Assembly (NCBI RefSeq): GCF_000686605.1
Contig: NZ_JMLC01000010.1
Location: 1-64,000, forward strand
DNA from: Streptococcus sobrinus DSM 20742 = ATCC 33478
GTDB lineage: Bacteria; Bacillota; Bacilli; Lactobacillales; Streptococcaceae
Length of the DNA: 64,000 nt
Direction: 5' to 3'
In this document: in pieces, positions 46,294-54,141 of the stretch
Layout: each line of letters starts with the position of its first letter
Numbering within the stretch: the stretch's first letter is position 1
The notes under the pieces: model-generated
Database searches by the model: none
What the model saw: the letters and a program-made list of their open reading frames with translations, nothing else
Told to the model about the DNA's origin: nothing
Program-made: the position numbers and the translations under genes

Positions 46294-47061
46294 ATGACAG
46301 TAGAATTAAAAGAATTGAAATTAAGCGATATCTCACCCAATCCCTTTCAACCCCGCTTAACTTTTAAGCAGGAGGAGTTGGAGGAGCTGGCCGATTCCAT
46401 CAAAGAAAACGGCCTGATTCAACCCATTATTGTCCGAAAATCAGCTGTCTTTGGCTATGAATTGATAGCTGGCGAACGACGTTTTCGAGCCTGCCAATTG
46501 GCGCAATTAGAGACTATTCCGGCTATTATCAAAGAACTTTCAGATCAAGACAGTCGCATTCAGGCCATCATTGAAAATTTGCAACGATCTGACCTCAATC
46601 CCATTGAGGAGGCCAAGGCCTACCGAAATCTGATTGAAACCAATCGGATGACCCATGAAGAAATCGCTAAGTACATGGGTAAATCGCGTCCCTATATCAC
46701 TAACTTTTTGCGACTCTTGAATCTATCTGCTCCTTTACAAAAAGCTCTTGAAGACGGCAGCCTATCTTCTGGCCATGCCCGTCTCCTCTTAGGAATGAGA
46801 GACCAAGAACAAGAGGCTTGGCTGAACAAAATTAGAGACAATAAGTTGTCTGTCAGAGAATTAGAAAGACAGTCAAAACCACGGACCAAGCAAAAGAAGG
46901 CGAAACAAACCAATCTCTTCAAGAAAGATTTAGAAGAAAATCTATCAAGAGCTCTCGGCTTGCCGGTCAATCTCTCAATGACCAAAAAGCAGGCTGGCAA
47001 GTTGACCATTACCTTTTCCTCCCAAGATGACTTGAACAGAATTATCAACAAGCTTAATTAG
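46294..47061 (+). CDS. parB: Chromosome-partitioning protein ParB (Spo0J)
   Basis: A 255-residue protein. The N-terminal CTPase/ParB domain has the GERRFRACQLAQL motif (about 60-72) and the IENLQRSDLNPIEEAKAYRN helix. The central HTH is MTHEEIAKYMGKSRPYITNF and the C-terminus is the dimer domain. It loads on parS sites near the origin and recruits SMC. Streptococci lack ParA (Soj), and none is seen here. The ATG at 46294 follows AGAGGTGG. I found no clear 16-bp parS palindrome in the window by eye. Confidence 0.95.
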   Translation: MTVELKELKLSDISPNPFQPRLTFKQEELEELADSIKENGLIQPIIVRKSAVFGYELIAGERRFRACQLAQLETIPAIIKELSDQDSRIQAIIENLQRSDLNPIEEAKAYRNLIETNRMTHEEIAKYMGKSRPYITNFLRLLNLSAPLQKALEDGSLSSGHARLLLGMRDQEQEAWLNKIRDNKLSVRELERQSKPRTKQKKAKQTNLFKKDLEENLSRALGLPVNLSMTKKQAGKLTITFSSQDDLNRIINKLN

Positions 47062-47250
47062 GCTGTGAATTTTACTTTTCTAAGGAGATAGCTTATCCAC
47101 ACCAAAAAAGCTAAGAAAGCTTTGAGTTGACAGCTTTTTTATGTATATCCACAACTTGTGGATAACTTCAGTACATAATGTGTATAGTTTTCTCACACCC
47201 TGTGGAAAACTTTTTCTTTTTATGTTAAAATACGGTACAAGATATTCTTA
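47062..47250. other. oriC: oriC, upstream DnaA-box cluster (parB-dnaA)
   Basis: Perfect DnaA boxes TTATCCACA at 47093-47101 and TGTGGATAA at 47157-47165. One-mismatch boxes are at 47145-47153 (ATATCCACA) and 47211-47219 (TGTGGAAAA). A parB terminator (AAAAAAGCT with AGCTTTTTT, 47104-47140) sits among them, and the dnaA promoter follows. Streptococcal origins consist of box clusters on both sides of dnaA. Confidence 0.85.
47224..47232 (+). promoter_or_regulatory. Extended -10 promoter of dnaA
   Basis: TGTTAAAAT lies between the last upstream DnaA box and the family A repeat. If used, the dnaA leader is about 255 nt and consists almost wholly of the repeat. Confidence 0.5.
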
Positions 47251-47480
47251 AACTTATTGAAGTTCAAAACTTTTTACTGGCAAAGTTTCTTTGCCAATGA
47301 TTTAAGGGTAGAGTGATACTTTCTCCAAAGTGGCATTATTAGCAACAAAATAGTTGTTGTTAATAACGGAAATTTTGAGACCGAGGCTCAAAATTTAGCA
47401 ATGAAACTTCGTAAGAAGTTTGCTTGCGTCCGCACTTTTTAAGAAAGTATCAAAATGTTAATTTTGATTTTAATGAGTAT
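47250..47480 (+). repeat. Structured repeat family A, copy in the dnaA leader
   Basis: The left end resembles AAACTTATTGAAGTTCAAAA and the right end is TTTTGATTTTAATGAGTAT. The core 47314-47452 closes with TGATACTTTC/GAAAGTATCA. H1 pairs TTATTAGCAAC with GTTGTTAATAA (one G-U). H2 pairs AATTTTGAG with CTCAAAATT. H3 is AAACTTC-GTAA-GAAGTTT, again a GNRA loop, with one compensated pair relative to the 22.7-kb copy. An extra hairpin TGGCAAAG-TTT-CTTTGCCA lies at 47278-47296. It ends 17 nt before the dnaA ATG. Confidence 0.75.
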
Positions 47481-47497
47481 AAAAAATGGAGAGAGCT

Positions 47498-48886
47498 ATG
47501 ACAGAAAATGAAACAATTTTTTGGAATAGGGTCCTTGAATTAGCAAGAGACCATCTCACTCAAGCGACTTTTGAATTCTTCGTTCTGGATGCCCAGTTGA
47601 TTAAGGTGGAAAATGATACAGCTATCATCTATATTGACCGCATGAAGGAACTCTTTTGGGAAAAAAATCTCCAGCAGGTCTTGATTACCGCTGGATTTGA
47701 AGTCTTTAATAAACAAATTAGAGCCCAATATGTTTTTGAAAGTGCTGAGATTGAGACTGTTCTGGTTAATGAATCCAATTCCAATCAAGGGGGGCAGGCA
47801 GGAGCCTATTTCCAGCAAAGTCTTACTCAAACAGCCCAGCCGCCTGTTTCTTCAAATTTAAACCCCAAGTATCAGTTTGAAAACTTTATTCAAGGGGATG
47901 AAAATAAGTGGGCTAAGGCAGCTTCAATCGCTGTTGCCAATAGTCCTGGGACTACCTACAACCCTCTTTTTATCTGGGGAGGTCCTGGACTTGGGAAAAC
48001 CCACCTTCTCAATGCTATTGGTAATACCGTCTTGGAAAATAATCCTAATGCTAGGGTTCGTTATATTACAGCGGAAAATTTTATCAATGAATTTGTCACC
48101 CATATTCGCTTAGAATCTATGGAAGAACTCAAGGAGAACTTCCGCAGTCTGGATGTGCTCCTGATTGATGATATTCAATCCTTGGCTAAGAAAACTTTAG
48201 AAGGGACTCAAGAAGAGTTTTTCAACACCTTCAATGCCCTCCATGCTAACAACAAGCAGATTGTCCTGACCAGTGACCGGACCCCCGACCATCTCAACAA
48301 TCTGGAAGAGCGACTGGTAACCCGTTTTAAATGGGGCTTGACAGTTGATATTACACCGCCAGATTATGAAACTCGGATTGCCATCCTAACCAATAAGATT
48401 CTGGAGCAAGGTTTTCCTTATACCTTCTCCCAAGATACGATTGAGTATTTGGCCGGTCAATTTGATTCCAATGTCCGTGATTTAGAAGGAGCCCTCAAGG
48501 ATATCAATTTGGTGGCTACGGTGAAGCAAGCCGATGTCATTACCGTTGATTTGGCCGCCGAAGCCATTCGGGCTCGCAAACAGGATGCACCTGTTATCAA
48601 TATCATCTCGATTGAAGAGATCCAAACCCAGGTCAGCAAGTTCTATGGCGTTACCGTCAAGGAAATCAAAGCAACCAAGCGCAATCAAAACATTGTTCTC
48701 GCCCGTCAAGTCGCCATGTATCTGGCTCGGGAAATGACCGATAACAGCCTACCTAAGATTGGTAAAGAATTTGGTGGGCGTGATCATTCAACTGTCCTGC
48801 ATGCCTATAATAAGATTAAAAATATGCTGGCCCAGGATGACAGTTTGCGAATCGAAATTGAGACTATCAAAAATAAAATCAAATAG
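47498..48886 (+). CDS. dnaA: Chromosomal replication initiator protein DnaA
   Basis: A 462-residue AAA+ initiator. Domain I starts [20 protein letters not shown]. Domain III has Walker [16 protein letters not shown] (about residue 165) and Walker [11 protein letters not shown]. Domain IV carries the DNA-binding signature [18 protein letters not shown]. The ATG at 47498 is preceded by GGAGAG; the ATG at 47486 is part of the same AT-rich leader without a ribosome-binding site. It binds the box clusters on both sides of its own gene. The family A repeat makes up most of its 5' leader. Confidence 0.97.
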   Translation: MTENETIFWNRVLELARDHLTQATFEFFVLDAQLIKVENDTAIIYIDRMKELFWEKNLQQVLITAGFEVFNKQIRAQYVFESAEIETVLVNESNSNQGGQAGAYFQQSLTQTAQPPVSSNLNPKYQFENFIQGDENKWAKAASIAVANSPGTTYNPLFIWGGPGLGKTHLLNAIGNTVLENNPNARVRYITAENFINEFVTHIRLESMEELKENFRSLDVLLIDDIQSLAKKTLEGTQEEFFNTFNALHANNKQIVLTSDRTPDHLNNLEERLVTRFKWGLTVDITPPDYETRIAILTNKILEQGFPYTFSQDTIEYLAGQFDSNVRDLEGALKDINLVATVKQADVITVDLAAEAIRARKQDAPVINIISIEEIQTQVSKFYGVTVKEIKATKRNQNIVLARQVAMYLAREMTDNSLPKIGKEFGGRDHSTVLHAYNKIKNMLAQDDSLRIEIETIKNKIK

Positions 48887-49041
48887 GCTTGTGGACAAGA
48901 GCAAGATTTCTAGCTAGTTTATCCACAGCTTGTGCACAAGGCTACTGACTATTGAGCTCAAGCTTGCAGAAACTTTTCCACGCCCTCCACAAGACCTACT
49001 ACTACTACTAAACTTATACTTAATACTATAAAGGAGTCCTC
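48887..49041. other. oriC: oriC, dnaA-dnaN unwinding region
   Basis: A perfect DnaA box TTATCCACA at 48919-48927 and one-mismatch boxes TGTGGACAA (48890-48898) and TGTGCACAA (48931-48939). A TCCACA core follows at 48985-48990 and then the DnaA-trio run at 48996-49010. Downstream DNA to the dnaN start is AT-rich. This is the layout of a bacterial unwinding element, so strand opening probably occurs here. Confidence 0.8.
48996..49010 (-). promoter_or_regulatory. DnaA-trio array (five TAG units)
   Basis: The top strand reads five CTA units in a row, so the minus strand reads TAG five times (3'-GAT repeats). This is the DnaA-trio that, in B. subtilis, guides DnaA from double-stranded boxes onto single-stranded DNA. 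It directly follows a DnaA-box-like CCCTCCACA. Confidence 0.75.
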
Positions 49042-50178
49042 ATGATTAACTTTTCGATAAATAAAGCCTTCTTTCTTCAGGCATTGAATACCACCAAAAG
49101 AGCTATCAGTAGTAAGAACGCTATTCCAATTCTCTCTAGCCTTAAAATTGATGTTCATTCTACAGGTATTACCCTGACAGGGTCTAATGGACAAATTTCT
49201 ATTGAAAATTCCATTACTAGCGACAATGAAAATGCTGGTCTCTTGATTACAGAAACTGGTAGTATCCTCTTGGAAGCTAACTTCTTTATCAATATTGTTT
49301 CCAGCCTGCCAGATGTTAGTCTGGACTTTAAAGAAATTGAACACAGTCAAGTCCTGTTGACCAGCGGTAAATCAGAAATCACTCTCAAGGGTAAGGATGT
49401 TGAACAGTATCCTCGCTTGCAAGAAGTTGCTACCAGCAATCCCTTAATTTTTGACACCAAGGTTTTGAAAACTTTGATTGCTGAAACAGCCTTTGCTGCC
49501 AGCACTCAAGAAAGTCGGCCAATTTTAACAGGGATTCATCTGGTTTTGACCGATAATAAGAATTTCAAGGCTGTTGCTACGGACTCCCACCGGATGAGCC
49601 AACGCAAGCTGGTTTTGGAAAATTCTGGGGATAACTTTGATGTGGTCTTGCCAAGTCGCTCTTTGCGTGAATTTGCAGCCGTCTTTACTGATGATATTGA
49701 AACGGTGGAAGTTTTCCTATCAGGTAGTCAAATTCTTTTCAGAAGTGAAACTATTTCCTTTTACGCTCGCATGCTAGAAGGTGCTTATCCAGATACTGAC
49801 CGCCTTTTGGTTAGTGATTTTGAGACTGAAATTCTCTTTGATACCAATAATCTTCGTTCGGCTATGGAGCGGGCTCACTTGATTTCTAATGCTACCCAAA
49901 ATGGTACCGTTAAGTTGGAAATTGTCGATGGTCAGGTATCGGCCCACGTTAATTCTCCTGAAGTTGGTAAGGTCAACGAAGAAATTGATACTCTGGAAAC
50001 CAGTGGCAGTGACTTGACCATTAGCTTCAACCCAACCTATCTGATTGAAGCTCTCAAGGCTCTCAAGAGTGAAACTGTGCGGATTCGCTTTATTTCACCG
50101 ATTCGTCCTTTCACCCTAACTCCAGGTGATGATGGGGAAAACTTTATCCAACTGATTACCCCAGTTCGGACCAATTAA
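49042..50178 (+). CDS. dnaN: DNA polymerase III beta sliding clamp
   Basis: A 378-residue clamp starting MINFSINKAFFLQALNTTKR. Its three repeated clamp domains end in the conserved SPIRPFTLTPGDDGENFIQL (then ITPVRTN). The AKGAIS-type N-terminal region (KRAISSKNAIPILSSLKI) and the hydrophobic pocket residues are typical. It encircles DNA and tethers polymerases. AAAGGAG precedes the ATG. The 155-nt gap to dnaA holds the unwinding region, and the two genes are probably partly co-transcribed. Confidence 0.97.
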   Translation: MINFSINKAFFLQALNTTKRAISSKNAIPILSSLKIDVHSTGITLTGSNGQISIENSITSDNENAGLLITETGSILLEANFFINIVSSLPDVSLDFKEIEHSQVLLTSGKSEITLKGKDVEQYPRLQEVATSNPLIFDTKVLKTLIAETAFAASTQESRPILTGIHLVLTDNKNFKAVATDSHRMSQRKLVLENSGDNFDVVLPSRSLREFAAVFTDDIETVEVFLSGSQILFRSETISFYARMLEGAYPDTDRLLVSDFETEILFDTNNLRSAMERAHLISNATQNGTVKLEIVDGQVSAHVNSPEVGKVNEEIDTLETSGSDLTISFNPTYLIEALKALKSETVRIRFISPIRPFTLTPGDDGENFIQLITPVRTN

Positions 50179-50228
50179 ATCTTTTTGAGCAATGAAAATA
50201 TTTAAGCAGAAATTAAGTGCCTGGGGTT

Positions 50229-50398
50229 ATACTATAGTCAATCCTAAATAAACTTTTCTTTTTCATAATCTCCGGAAAGTGCCTGACCGTTTGGTTGGGT
50301 TCTTTCTTTGTGTTTAAGGACGTAAACTTTCCCTGGTGCGACTCCGCTGCACCAGGATCCGTCAGTCTAAACTCACTTCGTATCGTAGACTATCGTAT
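50229..50398. repeat. 170-bp element with 11-bp terminal inverted repeats (family D)
   Basis: ATACTATAGTC at 50229-50239 matches the reverse complement of GACTATCGTAT at 50388-50398 at 10 of 11 positions. Inside is a perfect 8-bp hairpin CCTGGTGC/GCACCAGG (about 50333-50357). There is no coding capacity. A CATAATCTCYGGAA unit inside (about 50264) is repeated just past the right end (about 50405). Only one copy is visible in the window. Confidence 0.55.
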
Positions 50399-50482
50399 CT
50401 TTTTCATAATCTCTGGAAGTGATCCAGCTTAGCTGGGCTTCTTCTTTTTTGTTTTTAAGTGATAGGGAAAAGAATTTTTACT

Positions 50483-50737
50483 AATACTGAGTTAAAATCA
50501 AAACTTTACAATTTTGCTACTTTCTTAAAAAGTGCGGACGGAAGCAACCTCCGTTGGAGTTTTATTCCTAAGATTGAGCCCAAGTCTCAATCTTTTGTTA
50601 TTAGCACCAACTGTGTGTTGCTAATAATGCCACTTTGGAGAAAGTATCACTCTGCCCTTATACCATTAGCTAAAAAACCCAGCTTTTTTAGCAAGATATG
50701 ACCGCTCGAGAGATGTCAATTGAAAGTTTTGAACCTG
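50483..50737 (-). repeat. Structured repeat family A, inverted copy after dnaN
   Basis: Same family on the minus strand, core 50515-50649. H1 pairs TTATTAGC with GCTAATAA. H2 pairs AAGATTGAG with CTCAATCTT, changed on both sides relative to AATTTTGAG/CTCAAAATT elsewhere. H3 is ACTCC/GGAGG-like with flanking GGAA/TTCC instead of GCAA/TTGC. An additional hairpin GCTAAAAAA/TTTTTTAGC lies near 50669-50695. It lies in the 690-nt gap between dnaN and the DUF951 gene, opposite in orientation to both. Confidence 0.7.
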
Positions 50738-50757
50738 ACTTTGTTGGGTTCTTTTTA
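50731..50757 (+). terminator. Terminator-like hairpin after dnaN
   Basis: GAACCTGACTTTGTTGGGTTC followed by TTTTT. The stem is short (about 6 bp) but the T tract is good. It would end transcripts reading through the repeats after dnaN. Confidence 0.5.
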
Positions 50758-50815
50758 TAACTAATCAGTGATATTTTCTTGGTTTGAATTTGTCCAAACG
50801 GTAATACTCGTAGAT

Positions 50816-50844
50816 TTGTCAGTCTAGGGCAATTTGTTTATAAT
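50816..50844 (+). promoter_or_regulatory. Promoter of the DUF951-DagK genes
   Basis: TTGTCA (50816-50821), a 17-nt spacer and TATAAT (50839-50844), 29 nt before the DUF951 start codon. Confidence 0.8.
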
Positions 50845-50873
50845 AAAGCCAGATTGAAATTGAGGAGGATACT

Positions 50874-51065
50874 ATGTATCAAGTTGGCTCGCTTGTAGAA
50901 ATGAAAAAACCCCATGCCTGCACCATTAAGGAGACGGGTAAGAAGGCTAATTGCTGGGAAGTGACCAGGGTTGGGGCTGATATAAAGATTCGCTGTAGCA
51001 ATTGTGATCACGTGGTCATGCTCAGCCGTCACGATTTTGAGCGAAAGCTCAAGAAAGTTCTATGA
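50874..51065 (+). CDS. DUF951 domain-containing protein
   Basis: A 63-residue protein starting MYQVGSLVEMKKPHACTIKE, with a pair of cysteines in IRCSNCDHVVMLSRHDFE and a CW at about 28, suggesting a small metal-binding or OB-like fold. DUF951 is found in most Firmicutes next to ychF or parB; the function is unknown. GAGGATACT precedes the ATG. Its stop overlaps the ATG of the lipid kinase gene, so the two are coupled. Confidence 0.88.
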   Translation: MYQVGSLVEMKKPHACTIKETGKKANCWEVTRVGADIKIRCSNCDHVVMLSRHDFERKLKKVL

Positions 51066-51946
51066 CCCTTTTTATTATTGCAAATCCCAATGCTGGCGCT
51101 CATCAGGCCAGTCAGGTTGTGGAAAAAATTAAAAGTAATTATCCTCAGCTTGAGCAGGAAATCTTTTATACGGCTACTCCAGATGATGAAAAGTGCCAAG
51201 TGAGGCGCGTGCTAAAATCTTGGACAGATGATGACCGTCTCTTGATTCTGGGAGGGGATGGCACACTTTCTAAGGTGCTCTATTATTTGCCAGAAGATAT
51301 TCCCTTTGCCTACTACCCAGTTGGCTCAGGCAATGACTTTGCTAAGGCCCTGAGCTTGCCAGACCTAGCCACTACTATGGCCAATCTCTTAGCTGGAACT
51401 AGCAGAGAATTAACGATTTTTGTGGATTCGGCTGGTGTCTTGCTCAACAGCTTAGATTTGGGTTTTTCAGCCTGGGTGGTCAATCGTGCGGCTCATTCAG
51501 TTGTTAAGCAGATGCTTAATCGACTCCATTTAGGAAAATTGACTTATATTTTACTTGCAATTTTATCCTTGTTTAAAAATCCTGTCGCAAGTGTTCAGAT
51601 TAAGAAAATTAATGGTGTTCTCTTAGAAATTAAGGATGTCTATTTCTTCTCTCTAGCTAATAATACTTATTTTGGTGGGGGCGTGATGATTTGGCCCACT
51701 GCTAGTGTTTTTTCTTCACAACTGGACCTTGTTTATGCTAAGGGAGAACACTTTTGGCAACGTGTGCTGATTTTATTGACCCTGGTCTTTAAACGGCATC
51801 AAAGCTCTCCCTACTTAAAGCATCAGGTGCTGGTGAGTGGTACCAGTCTTACTTTCTTCGATGGTACCCTTTTGTCAGTTGATGGAGAAATAATCCAAGA
51901 ACACCAGATAAGTTTGACCGCTCAAAAGAGGAGAATTTATCTCTAA
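51062..51946 (+). CDS. Diacylglycerol kinase-like lipid kinase
   Basis: A 294-residue protein of the DagK/YegS lipid kinase family. The N-terminus IIANPNAGAH, the nucleotide-binding GGDGTLSKVLYYL (about 60-72) and GSGNDFAKAL (about 88-97) are clear, as is the C-terminal LLSVDGEII. It likely phosphorylates diacylglycerol or a related lipid on the inner membrane face. Relatives are 290-300 residues. A terminator at about 52051 closes the two-gene unit with DUF951. Confidence 0.88.
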   Translation: MTLFIIANPNAGAHQASQVVEKIKSNYPQLEQEIFYTATPDDEKCQVRRVLKSWTDDDRLLILGGDGTLSKVLYYLPEDIPFAYYPVGSGNDFAKALSLPDLATTMANLLAGTSRELTIFVDSAGVLLNSLDLGFSAWVVNRAAHSVVKQMLNRLHLGKLTYILLAILSLFKNPVASVQIKKINGVLLEIKDVYFFSLANNTYFGGGVMIWPTASVFSSQLDLVYAKGEHFWQRVLILLTLVFKRHQSSPYLKHQVLVSGTSLTFFDGTLLSVDGEIIQEHQISLTAQKRRIYL

Positions 51947-52050
51947 CTTTTGAAAGGGCGACTAGCAACTCTTACTTGCCCTCTATTTTTAGGGTTTTGA
52001 CTGGTTTTGCGATTTAAGCTTGTTACTATAACTGCTGTCTTAGCTAGATA

Positions 52051-52080
52051 AAAAAAGCTTGCAACGGGCAGGCTTTTTTA
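52051..52080 (+). terminator. Terminator of the lipid kinase gene
   Basis: AAGCTTGC-AACGG-GCAGGCTT followed by TTTTTA; one mismatch in the stem. The ychF promoter starts right after. Confidence 0.8.
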
Positions 52081-52083
52081 TGG

Positions 52084-52089
52084 TATAAT
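52084..52089 (+). promoter_or_regulatory. Extended -10 promoter of ychF
   Basis: TGGTATAAT gives a leader of about 30 nt before ychF. The preceding terminator T tract occupies the -35 region. Confidence 0.65.
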
Positions 52090-52126
52090 ATCTCCTGACT
52101 CAAAAAGAGAGAACGGAGATAAGAAA

Positions 52127-53242
52127 ATGGCTTTAACAGCTGGTATTGTTGGTTTGCCTAACGTTGGGAAATCAACGCTTTTTAATGCAATTACTAAGGC
52201 AGGGGCAGAAGCGGCTAACTATCCTTTTGCCACTATTGACCCTAATGTCGGTATGGTTGAAGTGCCGGACGAACGCTTGGAAAAATTGACCCAACTGATT
52301 CATCCTAAAAAGACGGTACCCACAACCTTTGAATTTACCGATATTGCTGGTATTGTTAAGGGAGCCTCTAAGGGTGAAGGTCTAGGCAATAAGTTCTTGG
52401 CCAACATTCGTGAAGTGGATGCTATTGTTCATGTGGTTCGGGCTTTCGACGATGAAAATGTCATGCGGGAGCAAGGGCGTGAGGATGCCTTTGTTGACCC
52501 TCTGGCTGATATTGACACCATCAATCTGGAATTGATTCTGGCGGATTTGGAGTCTGTCAATAAACGATATGCTCGGGTGGAAAAAATTGCCCGTACACAA
52601 AAGGATAAGGATTCGGTAGCCGAGTTCAATGTGCTCGCTAAGATTAAGCCAGTCTTGGAAGATGGAAAGTCTGCTCGGACCATTGATTTTACAGACGAAG
52701 AAGCCAAAATTGTTAAGGGACTCTTTCTTCTGAGCACCAAGCCTGTTCTTTATGTGGCTAATGTCAATGAGGACCAGGTGGCTGATCCAGACTCTATTGA
52801 CTACGTCAAGCAAATCCGTGAGTTTGCGACGACCGAAAATGCGGAAGTCGTGGTTATCTCAGCTCGGGCTGAGGAAGAAATTTCTGAATTGGACGACGAG
52901 GACAAGGGTGAATTTCTTGAAGCCATGGGACTTGCAGAATCCGGTGTGGATAAGTTAACTCGGGCGGCCTACCATCTGCTGGGCTTGGGCACCTATTTCA
53001 CTGCTGGCGAAAAGGAAGTGCGGGCTTGGACCTTCAAGCGAGGCATCAAGGCTCCTCAAGCTGCCGGTATCATTCACTCTGACTTTGAACGGGGCTTCAT
53101 TCGAGCTGTGACCATGTCCTATGATGATTTGGTAGCCTATGGCTCAGAAAAAGCGGTCAAGGAAGCTGGTCGCCTTCGTGAAGAAGGTAAGGATTATGTG
53201 GTCCAAGATGGGGATATTATGGAGTTCCGCTTCAACGTTTAA
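52127..53242 (+). CDS. ychF: Redox-regulated ATPase YchF (Obg-like)
   Basis: A 371-residue Obg-family protein with G1 [18 protein letters not shown] at residues 8-25, switch [20 protein letters not shown], an altered G4 that favours ATP (NVNED in place of NKxD), and a C-terminal TGS domain ending [11 protein letters not shown]. It binds ribosomes and modulates translation and stress responses. AACGGAGATAAG precedes the ATG. It lies directly before pth, as in most Firmicutes, but here a family A repeat separates them. Confidence 0.95.
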   Translation: MALTAGIVGLPNVGKSTLFNAITKAGAEAANYPFATIDPNVGMVEVPDERLEKLTQLIHPKKTVPTTFEFTDIAGIVKGASKGEGLGNKFLANIREVDAIVHVVRAFDDENVMREQGREDAFVDPLADIDTINLELILADLESVNKRYARVEKIARTQKDKDSVAEFNVLAKIKPVLEDGKSARTIDFTDEEAKIVKGLFLLSTKPVLYVANVNEDQVADPDSIDYVKQIREFATTENAEVVVISARAEEEISELDDEDKGEFLEAMGLAESGVDKLTRAAYHLLGLGTYFTAGEKEVRAWTFKRGIKAPQAAGIIHSDFERGFIRAVTMSYDDLVAYGSEKAVKEAGRLREEGKDYVVQDGDIMEFRFNV

Positions 53243-53260
53243 TTTTAAAAATAATAGTTA

Positions 53261-53299
53261 CCAAAGGCTGGAACCTTCTTCCAGTCCTTTTGGTCTTTC
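53261..53299 (+). terminator. Terminator-like stem after ychF
   Basis: CCAAAGGCTGGAA pairs with TTCCAGTCCTTTTGG (two bulged bases), followed by TCTTTCT. It directly precedes the family A repeat. Confidence 0.6.
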
Positions 53300-53300
53300 T

Positions 53301-53555
53301 AATACTGAGTAAAAATCAAACTTGAAATTGTTTCCAAGTTGAAAACTTTTGTTTTGGGTTAATCTGTAAACGAAGTGAGCCAAATCTGATATTTTCGTTG
53401 TAGTGGTATTATCAGTGATACTGACAGTGTCACTGATAACGGGATTTTTGAAACTTTAGGTTCAAAAATTAGGAATGAAACTTCAAAGGAGTTTGCTTCC
53501 GTCCGCACTACCTAAGAAAATATCAAAAATTAGATTTTGAAGTTTGATGAGCATG
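53301..53555 (+). repeat. Structured repeat family A, copy in the pth leader
   Basis: Core 53387-53526. The closing stem is TGATATTTTC with GAAAAATATCA (C-G replaced by T-A, one bulged A). H1 is TTATCAGTGA/TCACTGATAA (53409-53418 with 53430-53439), a different sequence with pairing kept. H2 is TTTTTGAA/TTCAAAAA. H3 is AAACTTC-AAA-GGAGTTT with GGAA/TTCC flanks. It ends 16 nt before the pth start codon. This is the most diverged copy in the window. Confidence 0.75.
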
Positions 53556-53571
53556 GAATGGGAAAAATAAG

Positions 53572-54141
53572 ATGACAAAATTGATTGTTGGTCTGGGAAA
53601 TCCAGGCTCAAAATATGATAAAACCAAGCATAATATCGGCTTTATGGCCATTGATGAGATTACAAAAAATCTGGATGTAACCTTTAGCGAGGATAAAAAT
53701 TTCAAGGCCCTGGTTGGCTCCAGCTTTCTTAATGACGAGAAGGTTTATTTCGTTAAGCCCTTGACTTTTATGAATGAGAGTGGTCAGGCTGTCCAGGCCC
53801 TTTTGACCTACTTCAATATTGCTATTGCGGACCTATTGGTCATCTACGATGACTTGGATATGGCTGTTGGTAAGATTCGTTTCCGGCAGAAAGGGTCAGC
53901 TGGTGGTCACAATGGTATCAAGTCCATTATCAAGCATATTGGTAGTCAGGAATTTGACCGTATCAAGGTTGGTATCGGCCGGCCCAAGCCTGGTAGCAAG
54001 GTGGTCCATCATGTCCTGTCTACCTTTAGTCAGGATGACTATGCGACAATTTTAGCCTCTCTGGAACGAGTGGCTGCTGCTGTTAACTTTTATTTGGAGT
54101 CTGACGATTTTGAACAGACCATGCAAAAATACAATGGATAA
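53572..54141 (+). CDS. pth: Peptidyl-tRNA hydrolase
   Basis: A 189-residue enzyme that frees tRNA from drop-off peptidyl-tRNA. The N-terminus [20 protein letters not shown] carries the catalytic His (KHNIGFMA), followed by [13 protein letters not shown] and the lid motif [13 protein letters not shown]. Ribosome-binding sequence is weak (GGGAAAAATAAG). The whole upstream gap to ychF is a family A repeat and a terminator-like stem, so pth may use a promoter inside or near the repeat. Its end overlaps mfd by 8 nt. Confidence 0.95.
   Translation: MTKLIVGLGNPGSKYDKTKHNIGFMAIDEITKNLDVTFSEDKNFKALVGSSFLNDEKVYFVKPLTFMNESGQAVQALLTYFNIAIADLLVIYDDLDMAVGKIRFRQKGSAGGHNGIKSIIKHIGSQEFDRIKVGIGRPKPGSKVVHHVLSTFSQDDYATILASLERVAAAVNFYLESDDFEQTMQKYNG

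Noticed and set aside
45026..47500. Competence genes comCDE next to htrA or parB
   Set aside because: No two-component system or double-glycine peptide ORF is present between rlmH and dnaA in this genome.
46294..49042. A parS site within or near parB, dnaA and dnaN
   Set aside because: I looked for the TGTTNCACGTGAAACA palindrome and did not find a convincing match by eye. A TTTCACGTGAAAC-like stretch at about 29663 in ecfA1 is a partial match and would need a scored search.
50459..50701. An 80-codon frame between dnaN and the DUF951 gene
   Set aside because: It lies inside the inverted family A repeat, has no ribosome-binding site, and its translation follows the hairpin sequences and not protein-like composition.
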